This document shows, one piece after another, positions 1 through 5,484 of a stretch of DNA of 5,484 nucleotides. Source of the DNA: Pseudomonadota bacterium (lineage in GTDB: Bacteria; Pseudomonadota; Gammaproteobacteria; Pseudomonadales; Pseudohongiellaceae); NCBI GenBank assembly GCA_022563075.1, contig JADFOC010000220.1, forward strand, positions 1 through 5,484, in the 5' to 3' direction. The translations under genes and the position numbers were made by a program. Below the pieces are notes generated by a model. The model did no database searches and was not told where the DNA came from. It saw only the letters and a program-made list of their open reading frames with translations. The stretch's first letter is position 1. Every line of letters begins with the position of its first letter.

Positions 1-657
1 TTCCTGCTGGTGATTGCCAAGATGCCAGAAACCCTCACCAACCCAGCCCCATTTGAAGGCATTCAATCCATGCTGCTCACGTACGCTCGATTGTTTCGAT
101 CACGCGCTTTCTGCGGTTATGCGTTCTGCGTCACCTTTGTATCGGTGGTATTTTTCAGTTTTATTTCAGCCGCGCCTGAGATAATGGTCACGGTCTTGGA
201 CCGCCCCCCCACAGAGTATGGCTATTATTTCATCATGATTCCTTTGGGATTTATGTCCGGCAACTATGTAGCGAGACATTTTGGCAGAAGCCTGGACCTA
301 GATAAGATGATTGCTTACGGTGCCAGCATTGCGGTATTGGGCATCGGCTTAGCCATAGCAATACAACTGCTGGGTTTTCATCAACCCGTTGCCTTATTCG
401 CGCCGATCGCGCTGGCGGTATTTGGTAATGGAATTACTCTGCCTAACGCACAGGCGGCGGCCATCAATGAGTTCCCTCAATATGCCGGCAGCGCTTCAGG
501 TCTCACAGGATTTTTGCAGATGTCGTTTTCTGCAGTGGCCGCTCAATTCGTCGCTGTAATATTCAATGGCACGGTATATCCACTACTAGTGCTTATGCTT
601 GCAGCAGCAGTGCTTTCACTGGTTAGCTTTAGGCTCGGAGTTGGAATCAACCGATAG
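1..657 (+). CDS. Bcr/CflA-family MFS drug efflux transporter, C-terminal half (5' end outside window)
   Basis: Inner-membrane proton-driven efflux pump of the major facilitator superfamily, of the type that exports drugs such as bicyclomycin or chloramphenicol. The frame is open from base 1 and ends at TAG (655-657), giving 218 codons; full family members have about 400 residues and 12 membrane helices, so roughly the second half is present. The PETL motif at window codons 9-12 is the hallmark of the central loop after helix 6 in Bcr/CflA proteins. Six hydrophobic segments follow, near codons 36-56, 73-92, 103-124, 130-150, 166-188 and 192-212. The stretch NGITLPNAQAAA, followed by GSASGLTGFLQM near codons 163-174, matches the family's conserved helix 10-11 region. 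The GTG at 10 is internal, not a start. The gene converges on selA. The substrate cannot be told from sequence. Confidence 0.9.
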   Translation, partial: FLLVIAKMPETLTNPAPFEGIQSMLLTYARLFRSRAFCGYAFCVTFVSVVFFSFISAAPEIMVTVLDRPPTEYGYYFIMIPLGFMSGNYVARHFGRSLDLDKMIAYGASIAVLGIGLAIAIQLLGFHQPVALFAPIALAVFGNGITLPNAQAAAINEFPQYAGSASGLTGFLQMSFSAVAAQFVAVIFNGTVYPLLVLMLAAAVLSLVSFRLGVGINR

Positions 658-662
658 TGAAC

Positions 663-682
663 TATTGGCCTCAACGCCAATA
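663..682. terminator. Small hairpin between convergent transporter and selA stops
   Basis: TATTGGC (663-669) and GCCAATA (676-682) form a perfect 7-bp stem with a 6-base loop, in the 54-bp gap between the transporter stop (657) and the selA stop (712). The location suits a shared terminator. There is no U-run after the stem in either direction: on + it is followed by AAAAATTCT, and the A-run lies on the wrong side for a selA terminator. A canonical intrinsic terminator is therefore doubtful. Confidence 0.35.
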
Positions 683-711
683 AAAATTCTGCAGCGAAAA
701 CGTATTCAAAT

Positions 712-2139
712 TTACAGTAGCAGCGAACTCAGTTGCTCTATAAATCCATCTACGTCGCGGAGACAGCGAAGGTCGAAGATCAATTTGCCATCACTGATAC
801 GCCCAATAACTGGTTTGGGCAGAGAACGAAAGCTTGCAGCGAGGCGATTGAGGGCCGCATCAGTATGACCTTTTTCCGCAATCGGTGTAATTATCAATGC
901 GTGACTCTCCAGTAAGTCCAAGGGCAAAGCACCGCTGCCAATCTGACTCTTACAAGCACCTGACTCCACCACTGCCTTATCAGCCAAGCTATTTCGTACC
1001 AAGGGTAGGACGCTTACCGCGACGGCCTCTATTGCAGACAGTGGGCGCGTGAGATCTGCCAACAGCGGCAATCGCACTGTCAATCGCTGTGGATCTTTAT
1101 ACAGGTTTATGACTTCCGATAATGCGGCGAGAGTTATCTTATCGACACGCAGGGCGCGTTTGAGCGGGTTGCTTTTGATGCGTTGTATAAGCTCCTTTTT
1201 CCCGACAACAATTCCTGCCTGGGGGCCACCCAACAGCTTGTCGCCGCTGAATGAAACGACATCGACACCCGCCTCAATAGTTTGTCTCACAGTTGGTTCA
1301 TAGGGAAGATTAAACTGTTTTAAATCAACTAAGGTTCCACTGCCTAAATCTGACACGAAAGGAATACCCTTTTCCTGGGCTAACTGACTTAGATCAGACT
1401 CGGTCACCGAGTTAGTGAATCCTCGTATTTCATAGTTACTGGTATGAACCTTCATAATCAGCCCAGTTTCACTATTAATGGCGGACTCATAGTCTCGCAA
1501 ATGAGTCCGGTTGGTCGTTCCTACTTCCTTCAAAATGCAATTGGCGCTCTTCATCACATCGGGTATACGAAAAGCACCGCCGATTTCTACCAGTTCACCG
1601 CGAGAGATCAATACTTCTTTATGCGAGGAAAATGTGTTTAACATCAGGAGCACGGCTGCGGCATTATTATTAACCACTGTTGCCGCTTCAGCTCCAGTTA
1701 GTGCACAGAGACTCTCTTCAAGATGCGAGTCCCTGTCACCTCGTTTTCCCGTGGCCAGATCAAATTCGAGGTTAGTCGCTTGCGTCGCAGCAATCGTCAT
1801 CGCATTCACGGCTGCGCTGGGAAGGCATGCCCTACCAAGATTGGTATGCACTACCGTTCCGGTGAGATTGAACACCGGAATTAGCGAACCGGAAAATTCT
1901 GCCTCTACCTTTGATTTTACCTTGCGGCAGAGATCCTCAAAGAAATCTGGAGATGACAACCAATTCAACGAATCCTCATCCTGCTGTGTTATTTTTTGCC
2001 GCAATTGTTCGAGTTGTAATCGCGTTTCCAGTTTTACCCCCTCATGGCCAACTCGCTCTATTACTACAGCGAGCGTGACCGATTGCAGTACTTTATCGAC
2101 CGAAGGAAGTGACTTGAACACGGCGGAAAGTGAATTCAT
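712..2139 (-). CDS. selA: L-seryl-tRNA(Sec) selenium transferase SelA
   Basis: PLP enzyme that converts seryl-tRNA(Sec) to selenocysteyl-tRNA(Sec) using selenophosphate; cytoplasmic, a homodecamer in known bacterial cases. The 475-residue product is close to the E. coli protein (463). Landmarks, numbered from the ATG at 2139: INLTGT-like FNLTGT near 91, HTNLGRA with Arg103, VNNNAAAVLLML near 156-167, SRGELVEIGGAFRIPD near 179-194, EVGTTNRTH near 205, and SFSGDKLLGGPQAG with the PLP lysine Lys301 (codon 1237-1239). Arg328 and Arg331 in PLKRALR match the substrate-binding arginines of the family. GTG at 2157 would add six residues. I prefer ATG 2139 because it places the N-terminal SLPSVD motif as far from the start as in E. 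coli SelA. Neither start has a clear ribosome site. No selB follows; the downstream neighbour is the convergent transporter. Confidence 0.96.
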   Translation of the reverse strand: MNSLSAVFKSLPSVDKVLQSVTLAVVIERVGHEGVKLETRLQLEQLRQKITQQDEDSLNWLSSPDFFEDLCRKVKSKVEAEFSGSLIPVFNLTGTVVHTNLGRACLPSAAVNAMTIAATQATNLEFDLATGKRGDRDSHLEESLCALTGAEAATVVNNNAAAVLLMLNTFSSHKEVLISRGELVEIGGAFRIPDVMKSANCILKEVGTTNRTHLRDYESAINSETGLIMKVHTSNYEIRGFTNSVTESDLSQLAQEKGIPFVSDLGSGTLVDLKQFNLPYEPTVRQTIEAGVDVVSFSGDKLLGGPQAGIVVGKKELIQRIKSNPLKRALRVDKITLAALSEVINLYKDPQRLTVRLPLLADLTRPLSAIEAVAVSVLPLVRNSLADKAVVESGACKSQIGSGALPLDLLESHALIITPIAEKGHTDAALNRLAASFRSLPKPVIGRISDGKLIFDLRCLRDVDGFIEQLSSLLL

Positions 2140-2197
2140 GGTTGAAGTTGCGCACACCTGCTATTTAAATCGAGCCGAATCGGATATCAGACTGCTC

Positions 2198-2226
2198 AAT
2201 TTACGGAATATTCTTTGATATGGCAA
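2198..2226 (-). promoter_or_regulatory. Candidate sigma70 promoter of selA
   Basis: Read on the minus strand, TTGCCA (complement of 2221-2226) is five of six to the -35 consensus. It is followed after exactly 17 bases by TAAATT (complement of 2198-2203), four of six to the -10 consensus. Transcription would begin near 2190, leaving a leader of about 50 bases before the ATG at 2139. Based on consensus matching only. Confidence 0.45.
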
Positions 2227-2248
2227 TAGTGGGCCGACTGCAGACAGG

Positions 2249-2275
2249 TTGCTAAACGGGCTTCGATGGTAATAC
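2249..2275 (+). promoter_or_regulatory. Weak candidate promoter of the dehydrogenase pseudogene
   Basis: TTGCTA (2249-2254) is followed after 15 bases by TAATAC (2270-2275), preceded by TGG (2267-2269), which resembles an extended -10 element. Spacing is short and the -10 is a poor match. It lies in the 172-bp gap between the divergent selA start (2139) and the dehydrogenase start (2312); apart from this and the selA promoter I see nothing else in that gap. Confidence 0.22.
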
Positions 2276-2311
2276 ACTCAAATGCTTTTGCGATTTAAAC
2301 AGTATTTCACG

Positions 2312-3251
2312 ATGCCAGATAAACCTATTTTACTGCTCGTCAACGAGTTTCATCCTGAAACGATTGCCAAACTAGACGCAATCTATCGAACCCACCACCT
2401 CTGAGAGCATTCTAAGCAAGAGAAACGGAACCTGCTTGGTACGCTGGAGGGGAAATGTCAGGCGGCAGCCACAGCTTCTTGGGTATGCGATGATCTCATC
2501 TATCAACTCGAATCCTTGAAACTCATTACCTGTTTCGGTGTGGGGGTGGATGCAATCAATTTCGCAGCAGTCAATAGGCTTAAAATCAGAGCCACCAATA
2601 CACCTGACGTCCTCAACGATGCTGTAGTAGACATTGCGATGGCACTAATTCTTGCGACGGCGCGCAATATCGTTAATGCTGACAGATTTGTGCGGAACCA
2701 GGCATGGCCCGTTGGTGTTCGGACACAGCTTGGCAGACAAGACACTCGGCATCATTGACCTTGGCAGAATAGGAGAGGCAGTCGTGCACCGAGCACTTCC
2801 ATTCAAGCTCAAAATTGCCTACCATAATCGCTCTCCGAAAAACTTACCTTATCGCTACTACTCCAGCATAAACGAGCTTGCTGAAAATTCCGATATACTG
2901 TTATGTATGTTGCCGGGAGGCGACGAGACTAGAGGAATAATCAACGAGCCGGTATTTCAATACCCGGGACCGGATGGCATTTTTATTAACGTAGGCAGGG
3001 GCTCCAGCGTTGATGACCAAGCTCTGATTAGTGCGTTAACGGCAAATAAAATTGCCGGGGCAGGGCTTGATGTATACGCTAGTGAGCCCCTGGTGCCAGC
3101 ACCACTATTGGATTTGGACAATGTTATATTGCTGCCTCATGTTGGTAGCGCCATAGTGGAGACCCGCCGCGAAATGGGAAATCTGGTTATTAAAAATCTT
3201 GAGTCCTATTTCGAAAACGGACTCTTGCTAACGGAAGTGCATCAATCATGA
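2312..3251 (+). pseudogene. D-2-hydroxyacid dehydrogenase (glyoxylate/hydroxypyruvate reductase type), disrupted by in-frame TGA and frameshift
   Basis: Remains of an NAD(P)-dependent D-isomer 2-hydroxyacid dehydrogenase, a family that reduces 2-oxoacids such as glyoxylate or hydroxypyruvate. Reading from ATG 2312, 30 codons are followed by TGA (2402-2404). The same frame continues with recognisable family sequence (ITCFGVGVDAIN, NTPDVLNDAVVDIA, ADRFVRNQAWP) to about 2716. Homology then moves to the next frame (FGHSLADKTLG onward, from about 2718) and runs to TGA 3249-3251. The total span, about 312 codons, equals a full-length member. The catalytic Arg (codon 2997, in NVGRGS), Glu (3084, in SEP) and His (3138, in LPHVGSA) are all kept. 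The nucleotide-binding motif reads DLGRIG (2757-2774), with Asp in place of the usual first Gly. I recall homologs having an aromatic residue, often Trp, where the TGA stands, so TGG to TGA is the simple explanation. An assembly error is possible for one lesion, less so for both. Confidence 0.85.
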
Positions 3252-3439
3252 TTACTCAGGAAATTGTAGAAACTCAATGCCCCTACTGCGGCGAATCTAT
3301 TCAATTGCTGATCGATTGCTCTATCCCGCAACAGGATTACTTCGAAGATTGTCAGGTCTGTTGCCAACCAATACAGGTATTCGCTTCAGTAGATGGAGAA
3401 GGTATCCCGGCGGTCACCGTCAACAGAGATACCGATTAA
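3248..3439 (+). CDS. CPXCG motif-containing cysteine-rich small protein
   Basis: A 63-residue acidic protein of the small CPXCG family; no biochemical function is known to me. CPYCG (Cys11, Cys14) and CQVCC (Cys35, Cys38, Cys39) form two paired-cysteine knuckles about 20 residues apart, the layout of a zinc ribbon; Cys24 is extra. Metal binding is inferred. No signal peptide or membrane segment is seen, so it should be cytoplasmic. The ATG overlaps the dehydrogenase stop as ATGA (3248-3251), typical of translational coupling. GGAAG at 3233-3237, ten bases before the ATG, could serve as its own ribosome site, which matters because the upstream gene is broken. The stop (TAA, 3437-3439) is 12 bp from the convergent cyclase stop. 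Confidence 0.85.
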   Translation: MITQEIVETQCPYCGESIQLLIDCSIPQQDYFEDCQVCCQPIQVFASVDGEGIPAVTVNRDTD

Positions 3440-3451
3440 ATCGCTGATTTG

Positions 3452-4849
3452 TCATTCCAATAGATGGAAATAGATGTACTTGGCATCGATGTCGTACATC
3501 ATTTGAAAATTGCTCTTGGTTAGTCGCTCGCCCTTAAGGTCGATCTCGATGAACAAATCTCGATAGGAAGGACTTAATGAATTGTAGACGACCTCTTGTG
3601 CAATCAATACATGAAACTCTTCTAATCCCAGCGTCTTTGCATGTTCAGTAAAGATTTCCCAGAGAGCCGGTTGCTTACGCAATTCCTCATATTTCGAGGC
3701 CTGGATTAACGCCTCACCAAACAGATCATAGGATCGTATGCCACCACTTTGGAAGGTTCCCTGCACCGAATTGTATGCCAGCCCCATCGCCGCCTTGATC
3801 GGCCGTGAATAATTGAATTTTTCAACTTCTATGTTGAAGGCTTCGAACATAGCCAGTGCCGTACCTACTGCACTGTCAGCCAGCGATCTTGAATCAATGG
3901 ACAAGAAGGGATAGCCAATCGAACTGATAAAACCATCACCAGTTTCCTTCAGTCGAAATGCCCGGGATCGCAGTGGATTGTGTCCATACCCTTTCATACA
4001 AATTTGCAGAAAGGCTTGAAACACAGCCATAAAAAACTCCGCCGTCTTTTCATGCCGAATTTCGCTAGAGCGTTGCACATCGAAGACATTGACTATAGCC
4101 TTTCCCTCTGTGAGCGGCATAGTATTTTCTAGTTCATCACCAAGCTTAATGCGCTCCAATTGATGAGGGTAAACTAATTTCGATAACTGGTTGTATAAGT
4201 GTTGTCTTGTATCTGCATCGGTCGATTTCAAATAAAACCGGGCTCGGTTGGATTCGATAAGAATCCAACTTACTAAAGTGCCACCTAAGAATCCTTGTAG
4301 CAATAGTATGAGATTTGGTGCTGAAAGCTCAATACCAACTATGTTTAGGGCTATAGTTGCCACAACGGTAAAAACTATATTTCGCACAACTGTTGCCGTA
4401 TACGTCGCATGGTAAGAAAATGAAGTAGACAATAGTAATACAAAATTTATTTGACCAAACAATTGCAACTTTTCAGAAGGACTCACGCTAGCGAATAAGA
4501 AATACAACGATAGGCAGAACCCAAGGAGGCTGGAAATAGAGAGCAAATCAAGAACTTGTGGGCTGTATTTTTCAATAGTGGAGATGAATAGGGTAACAAC
4601 AGGATACAACACCACAATTAATATAGGAAATGCATAAGCAAATAAGGTGTATATAGCAAACGGATTGTCTCTACTAGCAGAATCCATGTAGTTGAGTACG
4701 GAAGATAAACTCAGTAATATAGCAACTGTTCTCCTAAACCAACTTGTTAATGCGCTTGATGCATCATCCTTTAGTTGATTCGAAAATTCATGTACATGCT
4801 CTCTACAATAGACCGATATCTTGTTTCTACTGAACGCTTTGTTGTTCAC
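3452..4849 (-). CDS. Membrane-anchored class III adenylate/guanylate cyclase-like protein
   Basis: Predicted inner-membrane signalling enzyme of 465 residues; class III cyclases make cAMP or cGMP. The N-terminal half has about six hydrophobic segments (near residues 39-54, 66-90, 98-121, 131-146, 152-173, 178-199) and looks like an integral membrane sensor that I cannot assign to a named domain. A linker (QLSKLVYPHQLERI, about 221-234) leads into the cyclase domain (about 250-430). First metal aspartate: Asp257 in NVFDVQ. Second: Asp305 in LKETGDGF, with Lys301 at the base-recognition lysine. SYDLFGEAL (373-381) aligns with YDVWG-type motifs, and Asp375 suggests ATP. In the helix normally reading N-x-x-x-R the residues are Ile382 and Lys386, so activity is uncertain. 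The start is GTG (4847-4849), with GAGAGAG five bases upstream; the first internal Met (55) would remove the first helix. GC falls from about 50% in the C-terminal end to about 35% in the N-terminal half in sampled lines. Confidence 0.85.
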   Translation of the reverse strand: MNNKAFSRNKISVYCREHVHEFSNQLKDDASSALTSWFRRTVAILLSLSSVLNYMDSASRDNPFAIYTLFAYAFPILIVVLYPVVTLFISTIEKYSPQVLDLLSISSLLGFCLSLYFLFASVSPSEKLQLFGQINFVLLLSTSFSYHATYTATVVRNIVFTVVATIALNIVGIELSAPNLILLLQGFLGGTLVSWILIESNRARFYLKSTDADTRQHLYNQLSKLVYPHQLERIKLGDELENTMPLTEGKAIVNVFDVQRSSEIRHEKTAEFFMAVFQAFLQICMKGYGHNPLRSRAFRLKETGDGFISSIGYPFLSIDSRSLADSAVGTALAMFEAFNIEVEKFNYSRPIKAAMGLAYNSVQGTFQSGGIRSYDLFGEALIQASKYEELRKQPALWEIFTEHAKTLGLEEFHVLIAQEVVYNSLSPSYRDLFIEIDLKGERLTKSNFQMMYDIDAKYIYFHLLE

Positions 4850-4937
4850 TTGAACTCTCTCACGAATTGCAGTTCAAAAACTTATTTGGATTGTCGAATC
4901 GAACAATTTTCGCATGTGTTAGAAGTTGGTGCTTAGC

Positions 4938-4953
4938 ATCTATAACTATAGAT
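4938..4953. promoter_or_regulatory. Perfect 16-bp palindrome in the divergent promoter region (possible operator)
   Basis: ATCTATA-AC-TATAGAT is a perfect 7-bp inverted repeat with a 2-base centre, lying between the cyclase and ICMT-like gene starts. On the minus strand it contains TATAGT (complement of 4945-4950), five of six to a -10 box, which would give the cyclase a leader of roughly 90 bases; the matching -35 (TTCTAA, 16 bases away) is weak. A regulator bound here could affect both genes. No known operator is recognised. Confidence 0.35.
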
Positions 4954-4980
4954 AATCCATACACCTTTAGAACCAATAGC

Positions 4981-4990
4981 CATAATTATG
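4981..4990. repeat. Perfect 10-bp palindrome CATAATTATG
   Basis: The sequence is its own reverse complement and lies 43 bp downstream of the start of the larger palindrome, in the same divergent intergenic region. Its last three bases are the ATG of a 21-codon ORF leading into the ICMT-like gene. In AT-rich DNA such a short palindrome can be chance. Confidence 0.3.
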
Positions 4991-5053
4991 ATTAACCTCT
5001 ACTGCAAGTTGGTATACGGCTTTTTCGTCTTAATCTTTAGTCCTAAATCATAA
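4988..5053 (+). CDS. Possible 21-residue leader ORF ahead of the ICMT-like gene
   Basis: ATG 4988 opens a 21-codon frame (MINLYCKLVYGFF... ending SPKS) that stops at TAA 5051-5053. The last base of the stop is the A of the next gene's ATG (TAATG), an arrangement that allows stop-restart translation. The ICMT-like ATG has no visible ribosome site of its own, which would fit coupling. Against it, the small ORF also lacks a ribosome site and is short enough to occur by chance in AT-rich DNA. Confidence 0.2.
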   Translation: MINLYCKLVYGFFVLIFSPKS

Positions 5054-5484
5054 TGAATTTATTTACACTATTATTAATAGTCACTTACACCACGATAGTC
5101 GTGAGTTTAATTTGGGCTAGATTCCGGTTTTTCAATATTCAATCTTCTTCTTCAAGATTTGGAAGTAGACTCTATGATCCAGTTGTAACGATCAATTTTG
5201 CTCTCACATACTTTTTCTTCATAACAGAAACAAAATCAGTCCTAGTCTCCAAATTAGCCTGCCTGATTTTCTATTTAGTTGGACTTGGAGTGTTTTGGTG
5301 GTCAATATTTACTGCAAAAGAGTTGGATTTTGCGTTTAGCCACAGAACAGGCATTATAGTTACAAGTGGCCCTTACGCATGGGTTAGACATCCAATATAC
5401 CTTTCTTATATATTTATATGGCTTGGCAGCACAATTTTATTCAATTCCATTTTGTTTTGGGTTACATTAGTCTACTTGGTAACT
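5053..5484 (+). CDS. Isoprenylcysteine carboxyl methyltransferase (ICMT)-family membrane protein, N-terminal part (3' end outside window)
   Basis: Open from ATG 5053 to the window edge, 144 codons without a stop. The signature GPYAWVRHPIY at residues 106-116 (5368-5400) matches the conserved GPY-x-x-VRHP-x-Y motif of the ICMT/phospholipid methyltransferase-like superfamily, which in methyltransferases begins the S-adenosylmethionine-binding part. Hydrophobic segments lie near residues 3-22, 43-58, 66-87 and 115-140, so it is a polytopic inner-membrane protein. Bacterial members usually have about 150-220 residues, so the missing C-terminal part should hold the remaining cofactor-binding residues. 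The substrate is unknown; bacteria lack prenylated CaaX proteins of the classical kind. An in-frame TAA at 5044-5046 excludes an earlier start. No Shine-Dalgarno is visible. GC is about 33% in the line sampled, lower than in the genes at the left of the window. Confidence 0.85.
   Translation, partial: MNLFTLLLIVTYTTIVVSLIWARFRFFNIQSSSSRFGSRLYDPVVTINFALTYFFFITETKSVLVSKLACLIFYLVGLGVFWWSIFTAKELDFAFSHRTGIIVTSGPYAWVRHPIYLSYIFIWLGSTILFNSILFWVTLVYLVT

Noticed and set aside
599..868. Plus-strand open frames at 599-868, 733-915, 1049-1303, 1444-1641 and 1511-2218
   Set aside because: They lie opposite the well-conserved selA or over the transporter end, show no family motifs, and are shadows of those genes.
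2402..2404. TGA read as Trp through an alternative genetic code
   Set aside because: The cyclase gene ends at TGA, and the dehydrogenase remnant itself ends at TGA exactly where the family ends, so UGA works as a stop here.
2503..2745. Minus-strand open frame of 80 codons
   Set aside because: It mirrors the dehydrogenase pseudogene, whose plus-strand reading has clear family motifs.
3438..3469. Two small hairpins (AAATC-GCT-GATTT at 3438-3450 and TTCCA-ATAGA-TGGAA at 3455-3469) at the CPXCG/cyclase convergence
   Set aside because: Stems of five weak pairs without a following U-run, and one lies inside the cyclase coding end; too weak to call a terminator.
4850..5052. tRNA-Sec or another tRNA in the larger intergenic region
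   Set aside because: No T-loop GTTCGA-type sequence with a matching acceptor stem is present in this gap or in the gap at 2140-2311.

Overview
The window reads as an ordinary chromosomal stretch of a Gram-negative bacterium, most likely a gammaproteobacterium. This rests on a Bcr/CflA-type drug transporter, an E. coli-like SelA, a CPXCG-type cysteine-rich small protein and mixed GC content. In single 60-base lines I counted 55% GC at 361-420 and 33% at 5221-5280. Exact taxonomy cannot be fixed from the sequence. UGA is used as a genuine stop (the cyclase ends in TGA), so the code is standard.

Layout from left to right: (1) the C-terminal half of a Bcr/CflA-family MFS efflux transporter on +, entering from the left edge; (2) a complete selA on -, convergent with the transporter, with a small hairpin between the two stop codons and a good sigma70-like promoter upstream of selA; (3) a D-2-hydroxyacid dehydrogenase gene (glyoxylate/hydroxypyruvate reductase type) on +, divergent from selA and broken by an in-frame TGA near the N terminus and a frameshift near the start of the NAD-binding domain; (4) a 63-codon CPXCG zinc-ribbon-like gene whose ATG overlaps the dehydrogenase stop; (5) a complete membrane-anchored class III nucleotidyl cyclase on -, only 12 bp from the CPXCG gene tail to tail; (6) a 203-bp divergent intergenic region with two perfect palindromes and a tiny possible leader ORF; (7) the first 144 codons of an isoprenylcysteine carboxyl methyltransferase (ICMT)-family membrane protein on +, running off the right edge.

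The genes do not form one obvious pathway. selA makes Sec-tRNA(Sec), but neither selB, selD nor tRNA-Sec is in view, so the rest of the selenocysteine machinery must lie elsewhere. The dehydrogenase and the CPXCG gene look like a former two-gene unit whose first member has decayed. The cyclase is the likely signalling gene; its metal-binding aspartates are present, but two residues that normally stabilise the transition state appear replaced. I found no mobile element, CRISPR array or RNA gene. The observations most worth a second look are the cyclase active site, the palindromes between the cyclase and the ICMT-like gene, and a hairpin of SECIS-like geometry just after the dehydrogenase TGA. 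The last of these is probably coincidence, because the TGA sits where I recall the family having Trp and the gene carries a second lesion.
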